Shown one piece after another: positions 43,688 to 53,353 of a stretch of DNA of 64,000 nucleotides. The translations under genes and the position numbers were made by a program. This DNA is from Streptococcus parasanguinis ATCC 15912. Its GTDB lineage: Bacteria > Bacillota > Bacilli > Lactobacillales > Streptococcaceae. Each line of letters opens with the position of its first letter. Position 1 is the first letter of the stretch. The DNA lies in assembly GCF_000164675.2 (NCBI RefSeq), contig NC_015678.1, positions 1,798,001 through 1,862,000 on the forward strand. The letters are read 5' to 3'. The notes beneath the pieces were generated by a model. It did not search any database, was not told the DNA's origin, and was given only the letters and a program-made list of their open reading frames with translations.

Positions 43688-45664
43688 ATGAACAAAGGGA
43701 AGGTACTCTTAGCTACCAGCGCTCTGCTTTTATCAGCTGGTGTACTGGCAGCCTGCTCAGGAGGGAAATCTAGTAGCTCTGGTGGTCAGACCTATAGCTA
43801 TGTCTATACCCAGGATCCGGATACACTGGATTACTCGATTTCCAATAAAAAATCGACTTCCGAGTTTACAGGAAATGCGATAGATGGCTTGTTGGAAGTG
43901 GACAAGTACGGGAACTTGATCCCATCGCTTGCTAAAGACTGGACTGTTTCCAAGGACGGCTTGACCTATACTTATAAACTCCGCAAAGGGGTCAAATGGA
44001 TGACTTCTGAAGGGGAAGAATATGGAGAAGTCAAGGCCAAAGACTTTGTCACAGGTCTCAAACACGCGGCAGATAAGAAATCACAAGCGATTTACTTGGT
44101 CCAAAAATCTGTCAAAGGTTTGGATGATTATGTTTCAGGGAAAACATCCGATTTCTCAACTGTTGGAGTAAAGGCTATTGATGATTATACCGTTCAATAT
44201 ACCTTGAGCCAACCAGAAAGTTTCTGGAATTCTAAGACTACAATGGGGATCTTGATGCCGGTCAACGAAGAATTCCTGAAATCTAAAGGAGATGATTATG
44301 GCCAAGGAACTTCTCCGTCTAGTATCCTCTACTGCGGTCCTTATTTGATCAAATCTATCACTTCTAAATCTTCTGCGATATTGGAAAAGAACCCAACATA
44401 CTGGGATGCGGATAATGTTAAGATCAGTAAAGTGAAGTTGACCTATTATGATGGACAAGACTCAGAATCCTTGATTCGTGGGTTTGATAACGGCGACTAT
44501 ACAGTTGCCCGTGTTTTCCCAAATGGTTCCAACTATAAGAGTGTAGAGAAGAAGCACAAAGACGATATCGTCTTTACTGACCAAGGTTCATCTACCTACA
44601 ACCTTTCCTTCAACATTGACCGTCAGGCTTATGAAATCACTAAGAAGACCACTGATGCTCAAAAGACTTCAACTAAGAAAGCAATCTTAAATAAAGACTT
44701 CCGTCAAGCCATTATGTTTGCCTTCAACCGCAAGGCTTATGTAGCGCAAACTAACGGGGAAGCGGGTGCCAATAAGGTTATCCGTAATACCTTTACGCCA
44801 CCAAACTTTGTCCAAATCGATGGCCAACAATTTGGTGATGCAGTAGAAAAAGACTTGGAAGCTTATGGGGATGAATGGAAAGGGGTCTCTGTCGCAGATG
44901 GAAAAGACACCCTCTACAATCCAACCAAGGCCAAAGAAGAGTTTGCCAAAGCCAAGGCAGATTTGCAGGCTCAAGGAGTTGAATTCCCAATTCATTTGGA
45001 CCTTCCAACTTCTTCAACTTATACAGAAGGGATCAAACAAGCTCAATCCTTTAAACAGTCAGTTGAATCTACACTAGGAGCAGAAAATATTGTCATCGAT
45101 TTGAATATGATTTCTGAAGATGATCTGCAACGGGTGACTTACTTTGCTGAAAGTGCTTCGCAACAAGACTGGGATTTGAACAATAACTTGGGTTGGGGAC
45201 CAGACTATACGGACCCATCTTCTTACATCGACATCACTAGTGGTAAATCCGGCGAAAACGCCAATTCTTACTTTGGATTCGATGCTGGTACGGATAATGC
45301 AGCCGCAAAAGCAGCTGGCTTTGATGAGTACGATCAATTAATTGAAGACGCTCAAAAAGAAAACACCGATGTCAACAAGCGTTATGAAAAATATGCTGCC
45401 GCTCAAGCTTGGTTGACCGATAGTGCCCTCTTGATTCCGATTCATTCGGATGGAGCCTCTCCAGTCGTTCGTAAGACTGTACCATACTCTGCAGCCTTTG
45501 CATGGACAGGCCACAAGGGTCAATCCTTCAACTACAAGTATTTAGAAGTTCAAGATAAGGTCGTAGCGGCTAAAGACTACGACAAAGCGCGTGAACAATG
45601 GAAGAAAGAAAAAGAAAAATCCAATAAAAAAGCGCAAGAAGAACTTGAAAAGCATGTGAAATAG
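43688..45664 (+). CDS. Oligopeptide ABC transporter substrate-binding lipoprotein (AliA/OppA type)
   Basis: This family 5 solute-binding lipoprotein has 658 residues. A signal peptide ends in the lipobox SAGVLAACSGG. The fold starts YVYTQDPDTLDYSISNKKST with later motifs LRKGVKWMTSEGEEYGEVKAKDF (split by the usual AxDF rule as VKAKDFVTGL). It binds peptides for an Opp/Ami transporter; no permease or ATPase genes lie alongside, so it is an orphan receptor like AliA/AliB. ATG 43688 follows GAGGTG; the GTG at 43679 is part of that site. Confidence 0.94.
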   Translation: MNKGKVLLATSALLLSAGVLAACSGGKSSSSGGQTYSYVYTQDPDTLDYSISNKKSTSEFTGNAIDGLLEVDKYGNLIPSLAKDWTVSKDGLTYTYKLRKGVKWMTSEGEEYGEVKAKDFVTGLKHAADKKSQAIYLVQKSVKGLDDYVSGKTSDFSTVGVKAIDDYTVQYTLSQPESFWNSKTTMGILMPVNEEFLKSKGDDYGQGTSPSSILYCGPYLIKSITSKSSAILEKNPTYWDADNVKISKVKLTYYDGQDSESLIRGFDNGDYTVARVFPNGSNYKSVEKKHKDDIVFTDQGSSTYNLSFNIDRQAYEITKKTTDAQKTSTKKAILNKDFRQAIMFAFNRKAYVAQTNGEAGANKVIRNTFTPPNFVQIDGQQFGDAVEKDLEAYGDEWKGVSVADGKDTLYNPTKAKEEFAKAKADLQAQGVEFPIHLDLPTSSTYTEGIKQAQSFKQSVESTLGAENIVIDLNMISEDDLQRVTYFAESASQQDWDLNNNLGWGPDYTDPSSYIDITSGKSGENANSYFGFDAGTDNAAAKAAGFDEYDQLIEDAQKENTDVNKRYEKYAAAQAWLTDSALLIPIHSDGASPVVRKTVPYSAAFAWTGHKGQSFNYKYLEVQDKVVAAKDYDKAREQWKKEKEKSNKKAQEELEKHVK

Positions 45665-45686
45665 ACTTTTCTTGAAGAAAACAGGA

Positions 45687-45720
45687 AAGACAGGTCCCGT
45701 ATGGGACCTGTCTTTTTCTT
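45687..45720 (+). terminator. Terminator after the oligopeptide-binding gene
   Basis: AAAGACAGGTCCC pairs with GGGACCTGTCTTT, then T-rich. An extended -10 promoter for leuS (TGG then TATAAT at 45753-45758) follows. Confidence 0.9.
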
Positions 45721-45787
45721 TGTCTGAACCTTTAAAAATCGCCTAAAAATGGTATAATAGGAGCATCACGAAAATTGGAGAGACGCT

Positions 45788-48289
45788 ATGAGTTTTTACA
45801 ATCATAAAGAAATCGAGCCTAAGTGGCAAAAATACTGGGCTGACCATCACACCTTTAAGACAGGAACAGATGCTTCAAAACCTAAGTTTTATGCATTGGA
45901 CATGTTCCCTTATCCATCTGGAGCGGGTCTTCACGTAGGACACCCAGAAGGCTACACAGCGACTGATATCCTTAGCCGTTTCAAACGTGCGCAAGGTTAC
46001 AACGTCCTTCACCCAATGGGCTGGGATGCCTTTGGTTTGCCTGCAGAGCAATACGCTATGGATACAGGGAATGACCCAGCGGAATTCACAGCAGAAAACA
46101 TTGCCAACTTCAAACGCCAAATAAATGCGCTTGGCTTCTCTTACGACTGGGACCGTGAAGTCAATACGACAGATCCAAACTACTACAAATGGACGCAATG
46201 GATCTTCACTAAACTTTACGAAAAAGGTTTGGCTTATGAAGCTGAAGTACCAGTAAACTGGGTTGAGGAACTAGGAACAGCTATCGCTAACGAAGAAGTT
46301 CTTCCAGATGGAACCTCTGAGCGTGGGGGCTATCCAGTTGTCCGCAAACCAATGCGTCAATGGATGCTTAAAATCACTGCCTATGCGGAACGTTTGCTCA
46401 ACGACTTGGATGACCTTGACTGGCCAGAGTCTATCAAGGACATGCAACGCAACTGGATTGGTAAATCAACTGGTGCTAACGTTACTTTCAAAGTAAAAGG
46501 GACTGACAAGGAATTCACCGTCTTTACAACTCGTCCGGATACCCTCTTTGGTGCGACCTTCACTGTTTTGGCGCCTGAACATGAACTAGTAGATGCCATC
46601 ACGACACCTGAACAAGCTGAGGCTGTAGCGGACTACAAACACCAAGCTAGCCTTAAATCAGACTTGGCTCGTACAGACCTTGCCAAGGAAAAAACAGGGG
46701 TTTGGACTGGAGCTTATGCGATCAATCCTGTCAATGGTAAAGAAATCCCAATCTGGATTGCGGACTATGTTCTTGCTAGCTACGGTACAGGTGCTGTTAT
46801 GGCCGTACCTGCCCACGATGAGCGTGACTGGGAATTTGCTAAACAGTTTGGTCTTCCAATCGTAGAAGTCTTGGAAGGTGGAAACGTTGAAGAAGCTGCT
46901 TACACAGAAGATGGCCTTCACGTCAACTCTGACTTCTTGAACGGTCTCAACAAAGAAGAAGCGATTGCTAAAATCGTGTCTTGGCTAGAAGAAAAAGGCT
47001 TTGGTCAAGAAAAGGTTACCTACCGTCTTCGCGACTGGCTCTTTAGCCGTCAACGTTACTGGGGTGAACCAATCCCAATTATTCATTGGGAAGATGGGAC
47101 TTCGACAGCTGTTCCAGAAAGTGAACTCCCACTTGTCTTGCCAGTAACCAAGGACATTCGCCCTTCAGGTACTGGTGAAAGCCCACTAGCCAACTTGACA
47201 GACTGGCTGGAAGTGACTCGTGAGGATGGTGTCAAAGGTCGTCGTGAAACCAATACCATGCCACAGTGGGCCGGTTCAAGCTGGTACTACCTCCGCTATA
47301 TCGATCCACACAACACTGAGAAATTGGCTGACGAGGACCTCCTCAAACAATGGTTGCCAGTCGATATCTACGTGGGTGGTGCAGAACACGCCGTGCTTCA
47401 CTTGCTTTACGCTCGTTTCTGGCATAAATTCCTCTATGACCTTGATGTTGTACCGACTAAAGAGCCATTCCAAAAACTCTTTAACCAAGGAATGATCTTG
47501 GGAACTAGCTACCGTGACCACCGTGGTGCTCTTGTGGCAACTGACAAGGTTGAAAAACGTGACGGTTCCTTCTTCCATGTGGAAACAGGGGAAGAGTTGG
47601 AGCAAGCGCCAGCTAAGATGTCGAAATCCCTCAAGAACGTTGTCAACCCAGACGATGTGGTGGAACAATACGGTGCGGATACCCTTCGTGTCTATGAAAT
47701 GTTCATGGGACCACTTGACGCTTCTATCGCTTGGTCTGAAGAAGGCTTGGAAGGAAGCCGTAAGTTCCTCGACCGTGTTTACCGTTTGATTACAAGTAAA
47801 GAAATCGTTGCGGAAAACAATGGCGCTCTGGACAAGGTTTACAACGAAACCGTTAAATCTGTCACTGAGCAAATCGAGTCGATGAAATTCAACACAGCCA
47901 TTGCTCAACTCATGGTTTTTGTCAATGCGGCCAACAAGGAAGACAAACTCTATGTGGATTACGCCAAAGGCTTTATCCAATTGATCGCCCCATTTGCACC
48001 TCACTTGGCAGAAGAACTCTGGCAAACAGTCGCAGCAACAGGTGAGTCTATCTCTTATGTGGCTTGGCCAACATGGGACGAAAGCAAATTGGTTGAAGAC
48101 GAAATCGAAATCGTTGTCCAAATCAAAGGTAAAGTTCGTGCCAAACTCATGGTTGCAAAGGACCTTTCACGCGAAGAATTGCAAGAAGTCGCTCTAGCTG
48201 ACGAAAAAGTCAAAGCAGAGATCGACGGTAAAGAAGTCGTAAAAGTGATTAGTGTACCGAATAAATTGGTTAATATTGTTGTAAAATAA
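45788..48289 (+). CDS. leuS: Leucyl-tRNA synthetase
   Basis: This class I synthetase of 833 residues charges tRNA-Leu. It has HIGH as [10 protein letters not shown] near residues 45-54, the editing domain around 220-420 ([28 protein letters not shown]) and KMSKS as [12 protein letters not shown] near 615. There is no T-box leader upstream; a short leader follows an extended -10. A terminator follows the gene. Confidence 0.98.
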   Translation: MSFYNHKEIEPKWQKYWADHHTFKTGTDASKPKFYALDMFPYPSGAGLHVGHPEGYTATDILSRFKRAQGYNVLHPMGWDAFGLPAEQYAMDTGNDPAEFTAENIANFKRQINALGFSYDWDREVNTTDPNYYKWTQWIFTKLYEKGLAYEAEVPVNWVEELGTAIANEEVLPDGTSERGGYPVVRKPMRQWMLKITAYAERLLNDLDDLDWPESIKDMQRNWIGKSTGANVTFKVKGTDKEFTVFTTRPDTLFGATFTVLAPEHELVDAITTPEQAEAVADYKHQASLKSDLARTDLAKEKTGVWTGAYAINPVNGKEIPIWIADYVLASYGTGAVMAVPAHDERDWEFAKQFGLPIVEVLEGGNVEEAAYTEDGLHVNSDFLNGLNKEEAIAKIVSWLEEKGFGQEKVTYRLRDWLFSRQRYWGEPIPIIHWEDGTSTAVPESELPLVLPVTKDIRPSGTGESPLANLTDWLEVTREDGVKGRRETNTMPQWAGSSWYYLRYIDPHNTEKLADEDLLKQWLPVDIYVGGAEHAVLHLLYARFWHKFLYDLDVVPTKEPFQKLFNQGMILGTSYRDHRGALVATDKVEKRDGSFFHVETGEELEQAPAKMSKSLKNVVNPDDVVEQYGADTLRVYEMFMGPLDASIAWSEEGLEGSRKFLDRVYRLITSKEIVAENNGALDKVYNETVKSVTEQIESMKFNTAIAQLMVFVNAANKEDKLYVDYAKGFIQLIAPFAPHLAEELWQTVAATGESISYVAWPTWDESKLVEDEIEIVVQIKGKVRAKLMVAKDLSREELQEVALADEKVKAEIDGKEVVKVISVPNKLVNIVVK

Positions 48290-48298
48290 AAAATGAAT

Positions 48299-48328
48299 CC
48301 TTCAGAGTTCAGCTCTGGAGGTTTTTTT
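48299..48328 (+). terminator. Terminator after leuS
   Basis: CCTTCAGAG (48299-48307) pairs with CTCTGGAGG (48313-48321), followed by T7. Confidence 0.9.
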
Positions 48329-48342
48329 GTATTGCTATATGC

Positions 48343-48462
48343 TATAATAGTCCCAACTAAGATAAAAACACAGTTCTGGTTGGTAGTCCAGACGTAGGCA
48401 AGCCTATCAGTAACCTTCCTCCTTGGTTGTCCATTCTTAGGGATAGATTTAAGGAGGTGCTG
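48343..48462 (+). promoter_or_regulatory. yjdF riboswitch leader
   Basis: A TATAAT box at 48343-48348 starts a leader of about 110 nt before a yjdF-family gene. The leader has CTGGTTGGTAGTCCAGACG, CCTATCAGTAACC and a CCTCCTTGG segment that could mask the AAGGAGGTG ribosome site of the gene. This fits the yjdF RNA motif, reported to bind azaaromatic compounds and act on translation. The call rests on gene context and layout rather than on a covariance search. Confidence 0.65.
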
Positions 48463-48464
48463 TC

Positions 48465-48878
48465 GTGGAAACAATTTCAATTGGATTGACAGTTTATTTT
48501 GAAGATGGATTTTGGCATGGTTTGTTCGAACAAGTGTATCGAGAAACTTATCAAGTTTGTCGTGTGACATTTGGTCAGGAGCCAAAAGATGATGAAATTC
48601 TAGAGATGTTACAGACTCAGTTTACTCATTTATCTTTTAGTCCAGAAGCTACAGTTAAGCAACCTGTAAAAATCAAGAATCCTAAACGATTACAGCGATC
48701 TGTGAAGAAACAAGTAAAGAAGAAAATTTCTTCCAAGTCGAAAGAACTATTGCAGTTGCAGTATGAGGAAAGGAAAAAGATTTCAAAACATCAATCTAGT
48801 GTCCAAAAGCAATTGCTCAAACAAGAGAAATTCGAACGCAAACAGCAAAAACGAAGAGACAAGCATAAAGGACATTAA
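48465..48878 (+). CDS. yjdF: YjdF family protein (DUF2992)
   Basis: This 137-residue protein starts METISIGLTVYFEDGFWHGL, then RVTFGQEPKDDEIL, as in the YjdF family. The second half (from about residue 65) is highly basic and helical (QRSVKKQVKKKISSKSKELL) and may bind nucleic acid. Its biochemical role is not known; the link to an azaaromatic-sensing riboswitch suggests handling of toxic planar compounds. It has a strong AAGGAGGTG site and is followed by a terminator. Confidence 0.9.
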   Translation: METISIGLTVYFEDGFWHGLFEQVYRETYQVCRVTFGQEPKDDEILEMLQTQFTHLSFSPEATVKQPVKIKNPKRLQRSVKKQVKKKISSKSKELLQLQYEERKKISKHQSSVQKQLLKQEKFERKQQKRRDKHKGH

Positions 48879-48900
48879 CCCTTATCTCTTTCATAAAAAA

Positions 48901-48933
48901 GCTTCGGTAGGAAGAAACTACCGAGGCTTTTTT
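48901..48933 (+). terminator. Terminator after yjdF
   Basis: GCTTCGGTAG (48901-48910) pairs with CTACCGAGGC, followed by a T run. Confidence 0.9.
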
Positions 48934-49100
48934 AATAATTTCATTCTGCATTACAGTGAACAGATGTAAAACTCAGTGTCGTTCTAAAAGGAGTTTAAAT
49001 GTTGCTCTTCTTCCAAGAAAAATTGTGAAAAAAGAGAAAAAGTCTGGCAATTTTGAGGTCGTCAAGAATTCTTTAAACATCATCTTAGAAAAAAATATTA

Positions 49101-49172
49101 TTTCTATATCGAAATAGTTGACAGATGTAATTGAAGGTGTTACAATTCGGGATATAAAGTTCGATATCGAAC
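49101..49172 (+). promoter_or_regulatory. Promoter flanked by two palindromes, upstream copy of a shared operator pair
   Basis: TTGACA (49118-49123) and TACAAT (49141-49146) are 17 bp apart. TTTCTATATCGAAA (49101-49114) lies just upstream and the perfect palindrome GTTCGATATCGAAC (49159-49172) just downstream. The same arrangement precedes the MarR gene at 51225-51295, which makes the MarR protein the likely repressor of both. Confidence 0.8.
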
Positions 49173-49203
49173 TAAAATCCAAAGAAAGATATGGTGTTTT
49201 ATA

Positions 49204-49635
49204 ATGGATTATTTGAAAGTACTAGTCGAAGAGATTCATTCGGTTGTAGTGGCAACGGTTGATGAAAAAGGGCATCCACATACAGCTGTTATGGACATGA
49301 TGTGGGAGGATGGCAAAACAGTTTATTTTTTGACTGCAGATTTTAAACCCCTCTACAAACGGCTTAAGGAAGATGGACGTGTTGCATTAACAGGGATGAC
49401 ACAAGGAGCCAGAACCATGGATCGTAAATCCATTTCCTTAACAGGTCAGGTAGAATGGATTGGAAAAGAGTATCTAGAAAAGTTGCTAGAAGCTAATCCA
49501 TACATGTATGAGATTTATCCGACAGAGGAGGGGCGTAGTCACCTACAAGTCTTTCGTTTTAAAAAAGCACTAGGGGACTTTTATGATTTGACGCAATTGC
49601 CTCCCTACCAAGCAAGATTTGAAATTGAGGGATGA
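49204..49635 (+). CDS. Pyridoxamine 5'-phosphate oxidase-like FMN-binding protein
   Basis: This 143-residue split-barrel flavoprotein (MDYLKVLVEEIHSVVVATVD, HTAVMDMMWEDGKTVYFLTA, FYDLTQLPPYQARF) resembles small PNPOx-like proteins that bind FMN or F420-type cofactors; the reaction is unknown. It is first in the operon with the sirtuin and macrodomain genes. The ribosome site is weak. In other bacteria SirTM operons often hold oxidoreductases, so it may belong to a redox-linked response. Confidence 0.85.
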   Translation: MDYLKVLVEEIHSVVVATVDEKGHPHTAVMDMMWEDGKTVYFLTADFKPLYKRLKEDGRVALTGMTQGARTMDRKSISLTGQVEWIGKEYLEKLLEANPYMYEIYPTEEGRSHLQVFRFKKALGDFYDLTQLPPYQARFEIEG

Positions 49636-49639
49636 TAAG

Positions 49640-50473
49640 ATGACAAAGATTCAAGAAGCAAAGAAAATCATTGAAGAAGCAGATAAAATTGTGATTGGAG
49701 CGGGAGCTGGCTTATCTGCAGCGGCTGGCTTAACCTATTCAGGCTCACGTTTTGAGGTTTTCTTTAAAGATTATATTGCTCGTTACGGCATGCAGGATAT
49801 GTATTCTGCCGGATTTTATCCTTTTGAGACTCCTGAGGAGCGTTGGGGGTATTGGGCCAAGCATATCTATCATAATCGTTACCAGCCAGAGGGACTTTCG
49901 CTTTATAGAGATCTTTTCGACTTGGTTAAGGACAAGGATTATTTTGTGATTACGACCAATGTAGATGGGCAGTTTATGAAGACAGGATTTGCTCCGGAGC
50001 GTTTCTTTGAAGTGCAGGGCAATTACGGAGAATGGCAGTGCTCCGTTCCTTGTCGTCAGAAAGTCTTTGATAATGAAGGAGCTGTCAGGGAGATGATAAA
50101 AGAAATCAAGGACTTGAAAATTCCAACTGACTTGATACCGTATTGTCCTCATTGTGGGACTCCAATGACCATGCATTTACGTGTAGACCAGGCTTTTGTC
50201 CAAGATGAGACTTGGGAGGCTTCTTATGAAGCTTATCTAGGATTTATAGAAGGGATGGAAGATCAAAAGGTTGTCTTCTTAGAATTGGGTGTCGGATACA
50301 ATACGCCGACCATCATTCGCTATCCTTTTGAGAAAATGACAGCAGTATTTCCAAAGGCCCATTTGATTCGCCTCAATCGTGATGATCTTGAAGGTTTTGC
50401 TGCTACAAAGGAAAAGACAATTTCTATAAATGATGATATGAGGGAGGTACTCCAACAATGGCTAGCAGACTAG
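49640..50473 (+). CDS. SirTM-class sirtuin (protein ADP-ribosyltransferase type)
   Basis: This 277-residue sirtuin has the NAD-binding start IVIGAGAGLSAAAGL and TTNVDGQFMKTG, and four zinc Cys (CSVPC near 134-138, CPHC near 169-172). The catalytic His of deacylase sirtuins is replaced by Gln (EVQGNYGEW, near 126), which marks the SirTM class known to ADP-ribosylate a lipoylated GcvH-like protein in S. aureus and S. pyogenes. ATG 49640 follows AGGGATG-like sequence. It overlaps the macrodomain gene by 16 bp. The usual GcvH-L and LplA2 genes are not in this operon. Confidence 0.88.
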   Translation: MTKIQEAKKIIEEADKIVIGAGAGLSAAAGLTYSGSRFEVFFKDYIARYGMQDMYSAGFYPFETPEERWGYWAKHIYHNRYQPEGLSLYRDLFDLVKDKDYFVITTNVDGQFMKTGFAPERFFEVQGNYGEWQCSVPCRQKVFDNEGAVREMIKEIKDLKIPTDLIPYCPHCGTPMTMHLRVDQAFVQDETWEASYEAYLGFIEGMEDQKVVFLELGVGYNTPTIIRYPFEKMTAVFPKAHLIRLNRDDLEGFAATKEKTISINDDMREVLQQWLAD

Positions 50474-51222
50474 AATATTTGATTGATGTTTTAAAAAGCG
50501 AGCAGGGATTGACAGAACTAGAGATTCCTGAAAAGGTAGAGGAGCAAGAAGTGTTATATCGGGCTCTTCAAAATGTCCGCTATCCAGCACCAGTAACAGC
50601 CGACTTTCTCTACCAACAAGACCGTTATTTACAAGAAAAACTAGTAGAAAAAGGAGTTGTGGACTTGAACGACTTAACTCCCATTCAGCCCAATCTCTAC
50701 CTGTGGCAAGGAGATATCACTCGTTTGGCGGTTGATGCCATTGTCAATGCGGCCAACAGTAAGCTTTTAGGTTGTTTTGTACCTAATCATTCGTGTATTG
50801 ACAATGCCATTCACACAGCTGCAGGGGTTGAATTGCGTCTAGCCTGTCATGAGCTCATGCAGGAGCAAGGAAGGGATGAAACTACAGGTCAGGCAAAAAT
50901 CACCAAGGCCTACAACCTACCTTCTCGCTATGTCCTTCATACAGTGGGACCCATTGTCTATGAAGAAGTGACGGAGTTGGAAAAACGTCAGTTAGCGTCA
51001 TCTTATGAAGCGTGTTTGACCTTGGCTTATGAAAAAGGTCTGAGAAGCTTAGCCTTCTGTTGTATCTCAACAGGAGAATTTCATTTTCCAAATGAAGAGG
51101 GAGCCAAGATTGCGATAGAGACGGTTTTACAGTTTCAGAAAAAACACCCTGATATGATAGTTGTATTCAATGTTTTTAAAGATCTGGATCACGCGATTTA
51201 CGCAGACTTATTAAAAAAATAA
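50458..51222 (+). CDS. Zinc-containing macrodomain ADP-ribosylhydrolase
   Basis: This 254-residue protein has an N-terminal helical region of about 80 residues and a macrodomain (YLWQGDITRLAVDAIVNAAN, then LLGCFVPNHSCIDNAIHTAA). The Cys 106, His 111 and Cys 113 set matches the zinc-macrodomain class linked to SirTM operons. It removes ADP-ribose put on by the sirtuin, so the two form a reversible switch. It starts inside the sirtuin gene behind GGGAGGT. Confidence 0.92.
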   Translation: MASRLEYLIDVLKSEQGLTELEIPEKVEEQEVLYRALQNVRYPAPVTADFLYQQDRYLQEKLVEKGVVDLNDLTPIQPNLYLWQGDITRLAVDAIVNAANSKLLGCFVPNHSCIDNAIHTAAGVELRLACHELMQEQGRDETTGQAKITKAYNLPSRYVLHTVGPIVYEEVTELEKRQLASSYEACLTLAYEKGLRSLAFCCISTGEFHFPNEEGAKIAIETVLQFQKKHPDMIVVFNVFKDLDHAIYADLLKK

Positions 51223-51224
51223 TA

Positions 51225-51295
51225 TTTCGATAACGAAATAGTTAACAGATGTAATGAAAAGAATTACAATGAGTTCAGAAAGTTCGATATAGAAC
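51225..51295 (+). promoter_or_regulatory. Promoter flanked by two palindromes, downstream copy of the shared operator pair
   Basis: TTTCGATAACGAAA (51225-51238), TTAACA (51242-51247), TACAAT (51265-51270, spacer 17) and GTTCGATATAGAAC (51282-51295) mirror the arrangement at 49101-49172. It drives the MarR operon and implies autoregulation. Confidence 0.8.
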
Positions 51296-51309
51296 AAAAA
51301 GGAGATGAA

Positions 51310-51759
51310 ATGAACAAAATGATAGGGGGCTACCAAGCTTTACAGATACGCTTATTGAACGGGCGACTTTTTCAAAAACTCTTGAGCAAGGAACCAGATG
51401 CTCAATACAGAAGTGAACAAGGGAAAATTTTAACGATTTTGTGGAAGCAAGAGTTGGGGTGCGCTACTGCAACAGATATCGCTCTTGCGACGGGTCTAGC
51501 CAATAATACATTGACCAGTATGGTTAAGAAATTGGAAGAACAAGGCTTGGTCACGATTCAACCTTGCACGCAGGATAAAAGGAAAAAATATATCTCTTTG
51601 ACAGACCTCGGTTGGGCGCAAAAAGAAATTGGAGACCGCGTTAGTAAAGAGTTGGGTGAGATTTTCTACCAAGGATTTTCGGATCAAGAAATTCAAGAAT
51701 TTGAAGCCTATCAAGAGCGGATTATCACAAATCTAAAAGCTAAAGAAAATGACATCTAG
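51310..51759 (+). CDS. MarR-family transcriptional regulator
   Basis: This 149-residue winged-helix repressor has the MarR recognition region LGCATATDIALATGLANNTL and the wing QPCTQDKRKKYISLTDLG. MarR proteins often respond to phenolic or oxidising compounds. It has no Cys other than those in the helix and the wing (GCATAT and QPC). Its likely sites are the TTCGATATCGAA-type palindromes before this gene and before the PNPOx-SirTM-macrodomain operon. It opens an operon with the NmrA-like and transporter genes. Confidence 0.94.
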   Translation: MNKMIGGYQALQIRLLNGRLFQKLLSKEPDAQYRSEQGKILTILWKQELGCATATDIALATGLANNTLTSMVKKLEEQGLVTIQPCTQDKRKKYISLTDLGWAQKEIGDRVSKELGEIFYQGFSDQEIQEFEAYQERIITNLKAKENDI

Positions 51760-51777
51760 GGAAAGGAGGCAACAGTT

Positions 51778-52632
51778 ATGATTGGAATGACAGGTGTAAC
51801 AGGGAAATTAGGTTCCTATGTGGCTGATCTTGTCGATAAAAAAGGAATTGCTTCTATCCATCTGGCAAGAAGTCCAGAGCGTGTAAAAGTCTACGCATCA
51901 GCGGAAATCCGTAAGATGGTGTATGCCAATACTCCAGAGGTGGTTGAGGCCTTAAAGGGTATCGATGTCTTATTGATGGTCTCTGCTCGGGAAAATCCAG
52001 AGCGTGTTGAGGAACACAAGAGTTTTTTAGATGCCGCAAAGCTTGCTGGGGTGCAGCATATCGTCTATACCTCCTTTTACGGAGCAGATGAAAAAGCAAC
52101 CTTTACCTTGTCTCGAGATCATGTCCAGACGGAAGCCTATATCAAGAAGTTAGGATTCACCTATACATTTTTGAGAGATAATTTTTACTTGGACTTCTTT
52201 ATTGATATTGCTCTTGAAAATGGAGAAATTCGTGGTCCGGCTGGCAGGGGCTGTGTGTCAGCTGTTGCCCGTAAGGACACTTCTAGGGTCGCAGCAGAGA
52301 TTCTCTTAAACCCTAAGGAATGGGAAAATCAAACCTTGAATCTAACAGGACCAGAGGATCTTTCCATGGAAGAAATCGTAGCGCTTCTCTCAAAAGAGAC
52401 CGGTAATGCCATCACATATGTAGACGAATCGGTAGAAGAGGCCTATGAGTCACGGAAAAAATGGCCAGCACAAAACTGGGAGTACGACGCTTGGGTCAGT
52501 ACCTATACAGCTATCAAAGTTGGGGAACAAGCTGGGTTTTCAACAGATGTCGAAAAAGTCCTAGGGCATCCAGCAAGTAGTCTATTGGATATTCTTAGAG
52601 ACAGAAAACTTATTGAGGAAAAATATGATTGA
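51778..52632 (+). CDS. NmrA-like NAD(P)-binding protein (quinone-reductase-like)
   Basis: This 284-residue atypical short-chain dehydrogenase has the Rossmann start MIGMTGVTGKLGSYVADLVD (GxxGxxG), then ARSPERV, and YTSFYGADEKATFTLSRDH. It resembles QOR2/NmrA proteins that bind NADPH and sense redox state or reduce quinones. It has AAAGGAGG upstream. It is located between MarR and a betaine/choline transporter, and overlaps the ATPase gene by eight bases. The substrate is unknown. Confidence 0.9.
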   Translation: MIGMTGVTGKLGSYVADLVDKKGIASIHLARSPERVKVYASAEIRKMVYANTPEVVEALKGIDVLLMVSARENPERVEEHKSFLDAAKLAGVQHIVYTSFYGADEKATFTLSRDHVQTEAYIKKLGFTYTFLRDNFYLDFFIDIALENGEIRGPAGRGCVSAVARKDTSRVAAEILLNPKEWENQTLNLTGPEDLSMEEIVALLSKETGNAITYVDESVEEAYESRKKWPAQNWEYDAWVSTYTAIKVGEQAGFSTDVEKVLGHPASSLLDILRDRKLIEEKYD

Positions 52633-53353
52633 ATACAAACATGTAGCCTTGCGCTACACGGATAAAAACATTTTAAAAGATGTCAACCTCCGCATTGAAA
52701 ATGGAGAATTTATGGTGCTAGTGGGTCCTTCAGGATCTGGAAAGACCACCATGCTCAAGATGGTCAATCGTCTCTTGGAGCCGACTGATGGCAATATCTA
52801 TATGGATGGGAAACGCATCAAAGACTATGACGAACGGGAGTTACGTCTCAGTACCGGCTATGTCCTTCAAGCTATTGCCCTATTTCCTAACTTGACCGTT
52901 GCGGAAAATATTGCTCTCATTCCTGAGATGAAAGGGTGGAGCAAGGAGCGAATTGCTTCTAAAACAGAAGAACTCTTGGATAAGGTGGGGCTCCCTGCTT
53001 CAGAGTATGCAAAGCGCATGCCTAGCGAGTTATCGGGTGGGGAACAACAGCGGATTGGCATTGTGCGAGCTATCATTGGGGAACCAAAGATTCTATTGAT
53101 GGACGAGCCTTTTTCAGCCTTGGATGCCATCTCTCGCAAGCAGTTGCAGGCTCTTACCAAAGATTTACATAAAGAATTCGGTATGACCACTATTTTTGTT
53201 ACACACGATACTGACGAAGCCTTGAAATTAGGGGATCGCATTGCGGTGCTACAGGAAGGAGAGATTGTGCAGGTGGCGGATTCTGAGACCATTCTAGCCC
53301 AGCCAACCAACGACTTTGTCGCAGATTTGTTTGGAGGTGCTCACCATGTCTAA
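52625..53353 (+). CDS. proV: Glycine betaine/choline ABC transporter ATP-binding protein
   Basis: This 242-residue ATPase of the OpuCA/ProV group has Walker [14 protein letters not shown] near residues 33-45, signature [15 protein letters not shown], Walker [13 protein letters not shown] and the H loop [13 protein letters not shown] domains are absent. It overlaps the preceding gene and the permease gene. In pneumococcus the same gene order is annotated as a choline transporter. Confidence 0.92.
   Translation: MIEYKHVALRYTDKNILKDVNLRIENGEFMVLVGPSGSGKTTMLKMVNRLLEPTDGNIYMDGKRIKDYDERELRLSTGYVLQAIALFPNLTVAENIALIPEMKGWSKERIASKTEELLDKVGLPASEYAKRMPSELSGGEQQRIGIVRAIIGEPKILLMDEPFSALDAISRKQLQALTKDLHKEFGMTTIFVTHDTDEALKLGDRIAVLQEGEIVQVADSETILAQPTNDFVADLFGGAHHV

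Noticed and set aside
45665..45787. T-box leader before leuS
   Set aside because: The gap is too short and holds only a terminator and an extended -10 promoter.
47276..48121. 281-residue minus-strand ORF inside leuS
   Set aside because: It is the complement of a strongly biased coding frame; no promoter or ribosome site is present.
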